Shown one piece after another: positions 11,021-21,994 of a stretch of DNA of 64,000 nt (position 1 is the stretch's first letter; every line of letters begins with the position of its first letter). The position numbers and the translations under genes were made by a program. Origin of the DNA: Hymenopus coronatus (lineage: Eukaryota > Arthropoda > Insecta > Mantodea > Hymenopodidae); NCBI GenBank assembly GCA_030762935.1, contig CM060886.1, positions 37,500,509-37,564,508 of the forward strand, read 5' to 3'. The notes beneath the pieces were generated by a model. It did no database searches and was not told the DNA's origin. It was given only the letters and a program-made list of their open reading frames with translations.

Positions 11021-11801
11021 TTTACTTTCTTTAGCCCCATATGTACAATGTACATAGGGATAGAGAATGTATTGTAATGCACCCGAAAATTCCATACCGA
11101 AATTTCACCGGAAATACATGTTTTGGGTCCTCCTTAATCCAAAAAACATTTTTGGAAAAAGGTCCTTGTGTGTGCGTGTGTGTGTGTCTGTGGACAGCAT
11201 AGCTAAAAATTGAAAAGAGCGTTAAATACTAAACTTGGTATTTAAGTTTGGCATCTTTGATGCGACACGACTACCTTTTACATGGAACTTTTTTCGAGAA
11301 TTTTGTTTTTATCAAAAATGGCTGTAACGATTTTGATTAAAATATCGTATATTAAAGATATTTACCTGACAAATAATATGTATATCTTGAATTTTCTGGG
11401 AAAAGCCTCTGAAGACTACTTTATTCTGGAGGAATTTTGCCTAACTGCTAAACCGTAAGAAATGGACAAAAACTTACCCCACAAAAATGTAGAGCACATT
11501 AAATTAAACAATTTAGGTTATATACATTTTTTCCGAGGAGTTGATCGTTTTTGAGATATATCTTGTTTTTATGGTTTCAGCTTCAGCAATTTGTGAACTC
11601 GTGTCCATACAAATAAAGGAAGTTCAGTCACCTAGTAACCAGCTTTTGACTTCACTTTAACCTATGATACTCCCATATTTCGCTTCTTCTTACAAAGAAG
11701 CAAGTAATAAGACTATTTCTGCTAATTTTTTCTTGATTAGCTTGAAGTAAATAGAAGAATAAGCTTATTAACAATCATTTGTTACACAGAAGTAGAGAAA
11801 G
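11021..11801 (-). mobile_element. H1 copy in a head-to-tail cluster
   Basis: The palindrome end is at the left (TTTACTTTCTTTAGCCCC). The copy reaches the subterminal GTAGAGAAAGTC at about 11801 and joins the next copy directly, losing the outermost GAATGGAACACATCAG. A block of about 45 bp before GACTACCTTTTACATGG is also missing. Confidence 0.82.
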
Positions 11802-12619
11802 TCCACTTAAGTTCCACTTAAAAATTCGATGTCGAAATTTCACAGGACATATGTTTTGATGAACCCTGAGTCCGAAAAAAGCATTTTTAGAACAAGGTCC
11901 TTCTGTGTGTGTATGTGTTTGTGTAGCATAGCTCAAGAACGAGGAGACCTTTGAATACCAAACTTGGTATTTATGTTTAGTACCTTCCAAAGAAGCAGTT
12001 TAAAAAAATAATAAAATCCCACACCACAATTTACCCTTGCATGGAACAATTTGTGTAAGTTTTGTTTTTCTTAAAAATGGCTCCAACTATGTTGATTAAA
12101 ATGACATATGTTAAATAACATGGCAATAAAAATGTATATTTTGAATTTTCTAGGAAAAGCTTTGGATATCTCTTTATTCTGGACGAGTTTGGCAGCATTT
12201 TGCTCAATGGTTAAACCATAAGAGATGCACAAAAACATACTGCACAAAAAAGATATATCTCTCTCATCAAAACACAATTTATGTCATACACTTCTTCTTA
12301 TATCATATACTTCGTCTTATGTCATATACCTGACACTTTCCATATCTTTATTACTATTGGTTTCAATTTTAAACTAACTTTATTTTCAAACGATTTCAAA
12401 CCTCGATTGTTTCACTTAGCGACCAGGTTTTAAAAGATTTGACTATCGCTTTAGCTTAATGTAATGCCTTATTTCCGTTCTGCTTACAAGGAAGTAAGTA
12501 ATAAGACAAACTCTGCTAACATTTATCTCGATTAGAATTATTTAAATAATACAATCTGTGTAAGCATAGTTTGTATATGGAACGACTAGAGAAAGTTACA
12601 TTAATGGAACACATCAGAT
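11802..12619 (-). mobile_element. H1 copy in a head-to-tail cluster, lacking the palindrome
   Basis: It begins inside the element at CCACTTAAAAATTCGATG, so the terminal palindrome is gone. It ends with the complete opposite terminus (AATGGAACACATCAGATT) at about 12619. It is more diverged than neighbours and has a locally repeated CTTATATCATATACTTCGTC segment near 12296-12330. Confidence 0.8.
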
Positions 12620-13482
12620 TGTTTACTTTCTCTTCTTCGTGCATAGCACAAAGGGAAATTACTGCAATTCATAGAAAAATTCTATACCAAATTTTAGCTG
12701 GAAATGCACGTTTTAGAAAATACACATAGCCGAAAATGCAATTTTATAAAAATATTTGTGTGTGCGTGTGTGAGGGAGGGAGAGAGAAAGATAGAGAGAA
12801 AGAAAGAAAGAGAGAGAGAGCGAGAGAGAGATACTGTGAGTATGATAACTCAAAAACGAAACGTTTGTTAAATACCAAATTGGTATTCAAGTTCAGCATC
12901 TTCTAAGTTTACGACACAAACATTTTCAAGAAAATAGTCATTCCCCAAACTACCCTTTGCATGGAAGATTTTTTTTAAATGTTCGATATTCTAAAAGTAG
13001 TCGTAACGTTTTCAATTAAAATTCTGAACATTGAAGAAATATGGCAAATAAAACGTATGTCCTGAATTTCTTGCGAATAGCCTCTGAAAACCTCTTCAAG
13101 CTGGAAAATTACTACACATCAATACACTCAATTTAAGCCATATACATTTTTTGTAGCGTTAAATTTCTGTGATTTTCCTTGTTATGTTGGTTTTAAAATG
13201 TCTATACTTTTCTCAAACGGGAAATAGACATTCGTTTAATATCATTTTGTTTTACTCCTAGCAAAGATAACTGAAATTCAATTGCACCGCATAGCGTCAG
13301 TTTATAAAAGATTTGATTATCACTTTAGCCTAGTGTATTTCCCTTCTAATTACAAGAAACTAAGTAATAAGAATATTTCTGCTAATGTTTATCTCGATTA
13401 GCACGAAATGGAGAAATGAATAACCTTTTGTAAGAATGGTTTGCAGTACAGGCAGAGAAAGTCATGTGGATAGAACACTTAG
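12620..13482 (-). mobile_element. H1 copy in a head-to-tail cluster, diverged
   Basis: It starts GTTTACTTTCTCTTCTTCGT immediately after the preceding copy's CATCAGATT. The microsatellite position holds a GA-type tract (about 12773-12833) instead of GT. It ends GTGGATAGAACACTTAGAT. Confidence 0.82.
12773..12833. repeat. GA-rich microsatellite at the H1 variable site
   Basis: The tract follows GTGTGTGCGTGTGTGAGGGA and runs as impure GAGA/GAAA units to GAGAGAGATAC. It shows a GT-to-GA switch within the same H1 position. Confidence 0.9.
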
Positions 13483-13547
13483 ATTTTGTTTATAAATTAA
13501 GACTTCTAAACAGCCCAATTCCTAACATAGAAATGCTAATCAGTAGA

Positions 13548-14335
13548 GGTCATTCACATAACTTTCTCTATGTCTCTGCTACAAATTATTGTTAAAAAAC
13601 TGATTATTATATACTTCATGCTAATGGAGAAAAAATAACAGAAATGGTCTTATTACTTGTTTCCATTTAAGTATAAGAGAAATCGGGGAGTACCATAGGA
13701 TAAAGCGATACTCAAAAGCTGGTTGCTTTGTATCTGAAGTGCCTTTGTGACAGGAGTTAACAAATTCCCGTATGAGAAATGTACCTAAGTATTTTAAAGC
13801 TGAGATCAATAACAAAAATATCAACTCCACGAAAAAAATGTATTACACAATAAAAATCGTGTGTTTTATTTAGATGTACATTTTCTATTAAGTAAGTTTT
13901 TGTCTATATCTTTCGGTTTACCAGTTATTCAAAATTCCAAAAAAGTTATCCAGAATAAAGATGTCTACAAGGATTTTTCCGAGAAAACTTAAGATATACA
14001 TTTTATTTGTCATGTAAATATCTTTAATATAAGATATTTTAATCAAAATCATTAGCAAAAATCAAAATCATTTTGAGAAAATCAAGGTTTTCGAAAAATG
14101 TTCCACGTAAAGGGTAGTTGGGTGTGGGAGAATCATCCTGAAAATCTTCGTGTCCCATCCTTGGAAGATACTACATTTCAATACCAAGTTTGGCACTTAA
14201 CGGACGTTTTGTTTTTGAGCTATGCTGCACACACACACATACACACACGAAAATGTTTCTAAAAATGCTTTTTTTTTTTTTTTGCATTCAGGAGTTCTCA
14301 AAACATGTGTTTCCGGTGTAATAGGAAGTAAAAAT
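13548..14335 (+). mobile_element. H1 copy, palindrome deleted
   Basis: It starts at the TCTGATGTG end in decayed form (GAGGTCATTCACATAACTTT). It runs to TTTCCGGTGTAATAG and ends GGAAGTAAAAA, so the ~100 bp with the palindrome are missing. A T-run of about 15 replaces the usual short run near 14270. The following 295 bp (14336-14630) are unassigned. Confidence 0.78.
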
Positions 14336-14630
14336 AAAATAGTCAATTTTCGTTTGTCGCAAATCAAAGAAAACTCTTCCAGAAGTTGAATATCAGTTGG
14401 TTTATAGCAGTAGCTAAAAAGAACCCACAAGGAAAGAACCGGATGTGTACACTCCTGTATGTCGAATGCAGCTAAATCAATATACAACATGTGTTATTTT
14501 TGTTCTGTAGCGTCTGTGAAAAAAGACTGCCATCTCTGTCTGCGTGCAGTCTTGTGGCTTAAGTAACATTTTAGGTACCTAATACGTTTTTCTCTTCAAA
14601 CATTTAAATTTTATACACTATTTATGAAAA

Positions 14631-15492
14631 ATCTTATGTGTTCAATTCACATGACTTTCTCTACATCTCTGTAACAAATTATTGTTAAAAAGCTTATGCT
14701 TCTATTTACTTCATGGTAATCGAGAAAAATTAGCAGAAATAGTCTTATTACTTGCTTTTGGTAAGTAGAAGCAAAAGAAGCGAGTATCATAAGTTAAAGT
14801 AATAGTCAAAAGCTGGATGCTATGTGACTGAAGTTTCTTTGTTTCTATGGACACGAGCTGACAACTTCCTGTGTGAGAAAAGTATGTTTTTTGAAGCTGA
14901 AACCAATAACAAGGAATATCTAAAAAACGATCAACTCCACGAAAGAAATGCAAATTATATAAAGTGTGTGTTTTAATCTGCTCTACATTCTTGTGTGGTA
15001 AATTTTGTCCATCTCTTAAGGTTTAGAAGTTACGAAAAATTCCGTAAAATTCATCTAGCAAAGGTAGTCTTTAGGGGCTATTCCCAGAAAATTCAAAATA
15101 TACATTTTATTTGTCAGAGAAATATGTTTAATATACGATATTTTAATCAAAATCGTTGGAGCCATTTTTGAGAAAATCATAATTTTCGAAAAAGCTCCCT
15201 TTAAAGGGTAGTTTGGAGTGGGGGATTTTTCTCTAAATCTTCGTGTCGTATTCCTGGAAGATACTAAACTTAAATACCAAGTTTGGTACTTTACCGACTT
15301 TTCGTTTTTGAGTTATCGTGTTCACAGACACACGGACACAGACACCCATGGACCGTTTTTTAAAAATGCTTTTATTGGATACTGGGGGACCTTAAATCAT
15401 ATATTTCCAGTGAAACCTCGGTATTGAATTTTGGGTGGAGTGCAATATCTTTTCTATACACTATGTACATAGTACGTGTAGAGAAAGTAAAA
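14631..15492 (+). mobile_element. H1b copy, full length
   Basis: It starts ATCTTATGTGTTCAATTCAC and ends with the intact palindrome and GTGTAGAGAAAGTAAAAA. It has the H1b block around GACACGAGCTGACAACTTCC. The CA tract is short and interrupted (ACACGGACACAGACACCC). Confidence 0.9.
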
Positions 15493-15644
15493 ATATGAAA
15501 AATAGTACATTTAGTCTCGTAGTTCTTTCAGTCACGAAAGAGGTTCAAGCAATATGGAAGCCTGGAGGGATGTCTTCCTGAAGCAGAGAGCTACGTTCTT
15601 CTTTTGGAACCCATTTAAGTAAGGATTAAATAAATATTGTTAAA

Positions 15645-15833
15645 CGACGCTTTTATTTGATAGGATCATTATTACGTCACCGGAATCCCCCTATCGAGGT
15701 GCTGGTAAATCTACTGATGTAGAGCTGTCGCTTTTAAGCACACCTAAATCCACGGTTTGAGGCAGGTTTGAATCTGCGACCTCGGGATCAGAAGGCCAGT
15801 GTCTAGCCAACTGAGCCACCCAGACTAATTTGG
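15645..15833 (-). mobile_element. SINE-G, tRNA-derived SINE
   Basis: On the minus strand the head reads GTCTGGGTGGCTCAGTTGGC and then GGTCGCAGATTCAAACC, good A-box and B-box sequences of a tRNA-derived promoter. The body continues CGTGGATTTAGGTGTGCTTA to about 15645. This is the only copy in the window, so its end is estimated. Confidence 0.7.
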
Positions 15834-15877
15834 ACGGGGATGAAACTTCTGGTGCTATATTCGTGACATTTAAAGTT

Positions 15878-16440
15878 TTTTTTAATTTATTTATTTATTT
15901 AAGGTCACTTTATAACAACAGAGGTCATCAGCGACCACAGTATTCTTACAAGATCAATGTATATACAAAATTTAATACAAATATATGGTCATGAACTTAA
16001 TTGAACATTGGTAACAGTAAAGTATAGTACATATAAATTGGCAAACAATTATAATAGTATCAAACTGTGGTTATAACAATTAAATCACATTATATTAAAG
16101 ACAACATTTGTGACATCTCCATTAACTTGATAGCTTTTCTGCATCCTTCGGTGGTGTTAAAGATGGAATACAGATCATTCTTGAGGTTTAAGTTCCTTCT
16201 GTCGTTCAGTAAAGCAGGGCACTCGAGGATAAGGTGAGATGTTGAGACCTCTTCTGGGGCTGAACATTTCGGGCATGGATCTTTGGTTGGAAGGTTTTTA
16301 TTGCAGTATATTGACGGAAAACGGTAACTAGCAGGCTCATAATTGCTGAAACTGTGAACATTTAATGGGGACTTGGGTCTTACCACGATTTTCATTGGTG
16401 CCATTCTGGTACAATATGCCACGCGAATAAGGAAAGGCAA
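15878..16440 (-). pseudogene. LINE polyprotein C-terminus and 3' end
   Basis: The minus-strand frame (16440-16090) has CNKNLPTKDPCPKCSAPEEV followed by STSHLILECPALLNDRRNL. The Cys-x2-Cys...His...Cys spacing is typical of the C-terminal end of jockey/R1-type LINE proteins. A 3' UTR follows and ends in an A-rich (TAAA)n-like tail at about 15878. The copy is 5'-truncated near 16440, where repeat J begins. It is a different LINE family from that at 4099 and 62987. Confidence 0.72.
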
Positions 16441-16447
16441 GCCCGAA

Positions 16448-16782
16448 TGGGCAACCCACTCCTTCCTCCCTCAACCCCACTCGACGCTCTCACAGAACAG
16501 GTTGATTTGTATAGTATTCTGTTAATTTAGTCGACCACGTTCGCGTACTACCTTGACATAACTTTCATATGTATCGCAGAGAAAATATTAATCTAATTTT
16601 GTATCACCCGGCGAGAGGGAGTATTGTTCAACCAGAGAGTTTGGGCATCACCAGTTCGCTACTCAGAACTTCATTTGTCGCAAGTTAAGTTTCATGTTTA
16701 TCTGCTTCTCTGCAAAAAGACCCTGTCTTACGATATGTATTTCCAGGCATATTTTTAATGTCGTTGAGTGTACACTAACGTG
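16448..16782 (-). repeat. Repeat J, minus-strand copy
   Basis: Its complement aligns along its length with 36447-36830. Shared blocks include TACACTCAACGACATTAAAA, CAAATGAAGTTCTGAGT, GAACAATACTC, and GTGGTCGACTAAATTAACA. One end is sharp at GTGTACACTCA (16782). The family is unknown to me and no coding potential was seen. Confidence 0.78.
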
Positions 16783-17264
16783 AAAAAAGTAACCGAAGTA
16801 GAGTGTTACTCCAGATCTGCAATATTTGCACCTCAAGGTAACCAAATTGTGACTTCAATCAGCCGACATCAGTTCTCTGTGTGACTGGTCTAAAAATCAA
16901 TCCACAGGCACAAACGAATCGATGAATAATCAATGTGAAATGCAGATGTTCAGATACCGCCTCTAAGAAAGGGTTTCGCTGAGATTAGTAGAAATAAAAT
17001 AATAGACCAATACGATCCAATTCGGTCAGAGGAGGAAGTGAAGAACAGTTATGTCGTTAAACTGATTCATCCATACGTTTATATGAGAGCCATATGAAGA
17101 TGAAGACGTATTTATTTGTTTTATTATATATGTATATGCGCGAAGAAGCATTGATTTAGCTGAACTTGCTACTGAGAACATGTGGCATGTAAAGCTACTC
17201 TTCTCCAGCTTGGCCATACTTTGTGGGAGTGAAATTACTCTGCCAATCCAGTAGTCAAGCTTTG
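16783..17264. other. No feature seen
   Basis: This is unassigned sequence. The 63-residue minus-strand frame at 17026-17217 has no recognisable motif. Confidence 0.5.
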
Positions 17265-17470
17265 TTCTTCCTCGCCTTTGTAGTGTGGGGATAGTTTGTC
17301 TCCCTAGTTCGAATCTCGGTTAGGGTGAGTCACCCGGGTGAGGTTTTTTCCGGGGTTTCCCTTATCCTCAGAAGACGATAAAGCTCTATGGTCTCCGGGG
17401 CCGTTTAAGCATCGGTTCACCTTATTTCATTCATCTTCCGATAAAACATACCAAAATAAAGAACCTTCAA
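17265..17470 (+). mobile_element. SINE-F, tRNA-derived SINE
   Basis: The head is partly decayed (CCTAGTTCGAATCTCGGTTA keeps the B-box). The body reads GGTGAGTCACCCGGGTGAGG, then GATAAAGCTCTATGGTCTCC and GTTTAAGCATCGGTTCACC. It matches the copy at 44062 and ends in an A-rich segment near 17470. Confidence 0.75.
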
Positions 17471-17649
17471 CTAATAATAAATTATAAATGTGTGCTCAAG
17501 GTGTAGAGCAGCTCATGCTAGAAGAGGAAGGAGCTACACTTGCCATTGCCAACATAATCAGTTGTTCCATTATGGGCCACTTTTTATGCTTAGTAGTGTA
17601 CAAATAGTGTATAACGTATGATTTAACATAATGTTGTGTTGATTTAATA

Positions 17650-17850
17650 GTTTTTTCACACAAATCGTGTGTAGGGCAAGAGTTGGATAAGTAGAGTCAG
17701 ACTGAAAAGTTCAATGTCATAGCTGGGATTTGAACCACGAATCTTCCGGTATCTAGTCTGTTGCTCTACCATTAAGCTACCATGGCAATATGTCGGCATA
17801 GAGTTGAATTTCGCCAATGGCGACTTACAACTTTACAAGTACTTTAAATC
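17650..17850 (-). mobile_element. SINE-D, tRNA-derived SINE, first arm of an inverted pair
   Basis: On the minus strand the head reads CCATGGTAGCTTAATGGTAG and then TCGTGGTTCAAATCCCAGC. Its tail (GACTCTACTTATCCAACTCT) extends to about 17650. A tail-only fragment in the same orientation follows at about 17894-17945 (CACACAGACTGTGTGTAGG). Confidence 0.78.
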
Positions 17851-17994
17851 CCAGGATTCATATTATAGCCAGCTCTTATGGTCAATTGGTATTGATTTGT
17901 TTTTTCACACAGACTGTGTGTAGGTCAGGAGTTGAATAAGGGTTGTCATCTCAAAATATTTCGAGTTTACTTTATGGTTTACCGGGAAACATGC

Positions 17995-18135
17995 GAGTAT
18001 TCTGAGAAATTCAAATCTATGCCGGCATATTGCCATGGTAGCTCAGTGGTAGAGTAACCGGCTAGAGATAGGCAGTTCCGTGTTTCAAATCCCGGCTATG
18101 ATATTGACTTTTTCAGTCTGACTCTACTTATCCAA
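17995..18135 (+). mobile_element. SINE-D, tRNA-derived SINE, second arm of an inverted pair
   Basis: The copy reads GCCATGGTAGCTCAGTGGTA with B-box GTTTCAAATCCCGGC and tail CTGACTCTACTTATCCAACA. It faces the copy at 17650-17850, so the two form a palindrome of about 130-bp arms with about 150 bp between. Confidence 0.78.
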
Positions 18136-19009
18136 CATAACGTTGTGTGTTAAATCATGATACTTATACAAGCTCTTTAATAGCACGGTAGCTTCTTTTT
18201 CTCCTAATCTGCGATTAACCTCAATTTTTACAGATACCGCGGCTTTGTCGTGAATACAAAGATTTTCTTTTTCTCTCACCAGATGCATATTTACAGTGAA
18301 GTTCGAGGCCTCCGCTGGAGGCAAGAAACGGACGTTATATTAAATGATATTTTCCCCAGACCGGTCGAGAATTTCAATATAACGTTCCACTAACAACGCT
18401 TTCCCGGCTTTAATAGCAATTTCGCCGGTAGCATGCTTGGTTGACCTTACGATAACATTAAAATAAAGTCGGATCAATACTGAAGAGAAAATAAACATAA
18501 TAAGACAAAATTGCGTGCTTATTGGAATATGTTAAACTTTATTATATATTCATTATTACAGACTAAAGAAGTTGTGCAATGACAGTTTTATCCATTTTCC
18601 TTACTTTAGAATGCTAATATGAGAATTTTGAATAGTACACTCAAAGACATTAAAATACGCCTGGAAGTACTGACTTACACCATTTCAAAATTTATTTATT
18701 AAAATAACAAATATTACAGATATTTTCATGATTAAATAATATCTTGAATTTACCTGATTTAAGCTCTGAGGTCTTCTTCACTTTGAGTGGAATTTGCAAA
18801 ACTAGTAAACCTTGCAGAAGTAGTTTCAGTATGCATTCCGTTGAAGGCAAAACGGCTTAGAGGAATTTGATTCGATGGTCAGAAGATTAAAGCCCGGATA
18901 GCTCACTATAGCTAAACTCTTTTTCATGTCATTGCAAGAAACAAGTTATAACAATTCAAATCAGTAACAGTGGATAATCATCTGAAATGACTGATGTCAA
19001 AAGAGTTAC
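18136..19009. other. Mostly unassigned; one repeat J fragment
   Basis: Only 18638-18685 is recognisable: AGTACACTCAAAGACATTAA is the sharp end of repeat J in plus orientation. The 66-residue minus-strand frame at 18124-18324 resembles no family I know. Confidence 0.5.
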
Positions 19010-19153
19010 TTGAAATAAATTATGCATGTTAAAGAGTTAAACTTTTGTGCTGTAAGTTTTTGTCTACTTCATGTGGTTTACCAGTAGAAAAAATAAATAT
19101 CCAAATTCCTTCCGAAAGGAAAAGGCTTCACTGGCTTTTCACATAAGATTCAG

Positions 19154-19155
<2 letters not shown>

Positions 19156-19203
<48 letters not shown>
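19156..19203. repeat. (TA)n microsatellite
   Basis: A near-perfect TA run of about 48 bp interrupts the old H1 copy near where other copies read TATTCCCAGAAAATTCAAGA. Confidence 0.97.
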
Positions 19204-19204
<1 letters not shown>

Positions 19205-19479
19205 GCTATTCAAATATCTTAAACATTTGGTATTTAATCAAGATCGTTAGTCATTTTTTGTAAAATCAATGATTTCAAAAACACTTCATGTAAACGATAT
19301 TTTGAATGGGAGATTTTCCTGAAAACCATCATATCGTATATTTGGAAGGTGATAAATCTAAAACCAAATTTTATGTTTATCGGGCATTTCATTTCTAAGT
19401 TATACTGTTCATACACACGCACGCACATACACACACACACGCTCACATACACAAATTTGAGATTTTTCTGAAAGTGCCT

Positions 19480-19620
19480 TTTTACTCCTCTTTACGTACT
19501 ATGTATATAGTGTATAGAGAAGGTATTACACTTCACCCAAAAAAATCGATACCGAGATTTCACCGAAATATACATTTTAGGGTCTCCTGTATCCAAAAAA
19601 AGCATTTTCAAAAAAAAAGG

Positions 19621-19657
<37 letters not shown>

Positions 19658-20196
19658 ATGTGTCTGTGAACATGATAACTCAAAAACGAGAAGTCGGTAA
19701 AATACAAAACTTGGTATTTAAGTTTAGTATCTTCCACATGCGACACGAAGAATTTGAGAAAAATCCCCCACCCCAAACTACCCTTTACGTGGGACTTTTT
19801 TCGAAAATTTTAATTTTCTTAAAAATGGCTCTAAGGATTTTTATTAAATATCGTTTCTAAAGATATTTACCTGACAAATAAAATGTATATTTTCAATTTT
19901 CTGGGAATAGCTTACTTTATTCTGGATGAAATTTATGGAATTTGTCACAGCTCCTAAACCGTAAGATATAGATAAAAACTTACTACACAAAAATGTAGAG
20001 GACGTTAAAACACACAACCAGATTTTGACTATTACTTTAATCTGTGGTACTCCCTTATTTCGCTTCTACTTTTAAGGAAGCAATTATAAGACTATTTCTG
20101 CTAATTTTCTATCGATTATTAAATAGAAGCATAAGCTTTGTAACAATAATTGGTTGCAGAAGTATAGAGAAAATCATGTGAATGTAACACATCAGA
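19480..20196 (-). mobile_element. H1b copy inserted into an older H1
   Basis: It starts TTTACTCCTCTTTACGTACT and ends GAATGTAACACATCAGATTT. A (GT)n tract lies at 19625-19656. About 150 bp is deleted after GAGGACGTTAAAACACACAA, joining directly to CCAGATTTTGACTATTAC. An open frame of 128 residues runs leftmost to rightmost but is interrupted relative to other copies. Confidence 0.88.
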
Positions 20197-20404
20197 TTTT
20201 TTCATTAACGGAGACTCATAACACACCTTTCCGCTGAAATATCAATATAAATTTTTGGGTGGAATGTAGCATTACGGGTATGTGCATGCTAGAGAAAGAG
20301 CAGTTATTTAACCTGGTGGTTTTATGTAGAGAGTCTTTCGACCTTCGGCCGCATGATGCACCTATGCGTTTGAAATTAATTCCACCGGAAAGCCGCTTGG
20401 CATT

Positions 20405-20705
20405 GGCCGTCTTCTTAGCACTGTGGCAGCGCAGCCGCTTAACCAAATGGGAGACCTGAGTTCGATTCCCGGTACCGGTGTGGAGAATTTTCTCCCGCTG
20501 GGAGACCTGAGGTCTCTGGAGGGCAATTTGAGGAGCTACTTGATGGAGAAGTAGCGGCTCCAGATCGAGAAGACCACATCAACCGGTCGGAAGGGACTCG
20601 AGGCGCTGATCACATCTCACCCTCCAGTACTGCACGACATTCTTAACGCCTTCGGGGGATACAGTGGCCGGGCGGTAGGCCTTGTGGACTGTGATAGATT
20701 ACGCT
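20405..20705 (+). mobile_element. SINE-E, tRNA-derived SINE
   Basis: The head reads GCAGCGCAGCCGCTTAACC with B-box-like CTGAGTTCGATTCCCGG. The body has GAGGAGCTACTTGATGGAGA and AGTAGCGGCTCC, and the end has GGCCGGGCGGTAGGCCTTGT. It matches the minus-strand copy at 23405 and the 3' fragment at 43888. The 5' boundary is approximate. Confidence 0.78.
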
Positions 20706-20988
20706 ATTATGAATCAGGAAGTAAATAATATGCCAAATGATAATGCATAAATGATTATAAAAACAATAAGAATAATTGCTTACATGTAAAGACCAAGTTT
20801 AAAGAATACCTCCAGATCTTAGCCCTCCAAAATATTTAAAATACGCCACATGGTCAAAGATTTGTCGGTAGACCAAGATGATGATGGTTCATTTTCGACT
20901 AGGAGACGGAGCAGAAGAATAACATAAAATCGAAACAAACCCTGGTCTATTACAGATTAATTTTAAATGACGAAATGGCAATTAAAAA

Positions 20989-21849
20989 ATCTGATGTATT
21001 CCGTTCACATGACTTTCTCTGCATCTCTGCAACAAATTGTTAAAAAGGTTATGCTTCTATTTACTTCGTGGAAATCGAGAAAAATTAGTAGAATTAGTTT
21101 TATTACTTGCTTCTTTGTAAGGAGAAGCGAAATAAGGGAGTACCATAGGTTAAAGTGCTGGTTGCTATGTGACTGAAGTTCCTTTGTTTGTATAGACAGG
21201 AGTTGACAAATTCCTGTATGAGAATAGTTTTTCACAGCTGAAACCAAAAACAAGAAATATCTAAAAAACGATCAACTCCACGAAAGAAATGTACCTATAA
21301 AACATAAATTGTGTGTTTTAACGTGCTCTATATTTTGTGTTATAAGATTTTGTTCATCTATCATAGTTAAGCAGTAATGCCAAAATTTGTTAAATTCATC
21401 AGGAATAAAGTAGTCTTCAAAGGCTATTCCCAGAAAATTCAAGATACACATTTTATTTGTCGGGTAAATATCTTTAATATACGATATTTTAATCAAAATC
21501 GTTAGCGCAATTTTTTAGAAAATCAAAATTTTCGAAAAAAGTTCCATGTGAACGGTAGTTTGCAATAGGAGGATTTTTCTCAAAATCTTTGTGTCGCATC
21601 CCCGGAAGATACTAAACTTAAATACCAAGTTTGGTATTTTACCGACTTTTCGTTTTTGAGCTATCGTGCTCAACGGCACACGGACACACGCACACACAAA
21701 AACACGGTCCTTTTTGTGAAAATGCCTTTTTTGGATACAGGGGGCCCTAAAACATATATTTCCGGTGAAATCTCGGTATCGAATTTTTGTGTGGAGTGCA
21801 ATACCTTCTGTATACACTATGTACATAGTACGCATAGAGAAAGTAAAAA
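20989..21849 (+). mobile_element. H1b copy, full length
   Basis: It starts ATCTGATGTATTCCGTTCAC and ends with the palindrome (ACTATGTACATAGT) and CATAGAGAAAGTAAAAA. On the minus strand it has an uninterrupted 116-residue frame (21865-21515) that recurs in other copies. The preceding 280 bp (20706-20988) are unassigned. Confidence 0.9.
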
Positions 21850-21994
21850 GCAAAGGGCTTTTCATGTAAGGTTTTAACGAGCTATGTTGCTATCTTTAAG
21901 GACGATGCCACCTCCAGCTGAGAGATTAGCAAAAGAAATGGGCATAAACTGTTTCATTAAGAGTTGTTGGTTTGTAAACGAGCCGCAACCCCAT

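Larger units (their letters stand above)
19010..20299 (+). mobile_element. Old H1 copy split by a younger H1
   Basis: The left part (about 19010-19482) is diverged and keeps GTAAGTTTTTGTCTACTTCA, GTTATACTGTTCATACACAC and GATTTTTCTGAAAGTGCCTT. The right part resumes at about 20197 (CATTAACGGAGACTC...CCTTTCCGCTGAAATATC) and ends ATTTTTGGGTGGAATG...GCTAGAGAAAGAG. The two halves are collinear with the consensus, so the 0.72-kb copy between them is an insertion into a T-run. Confidence 0.8.

Noticed and set aside
17740..18100. Functional tRNA genes
   Set aside because: The tRNA-like sequences have A- and B-box homology but continue into SINE bodies, and their arms do not give a clean cloverleaf by eye.
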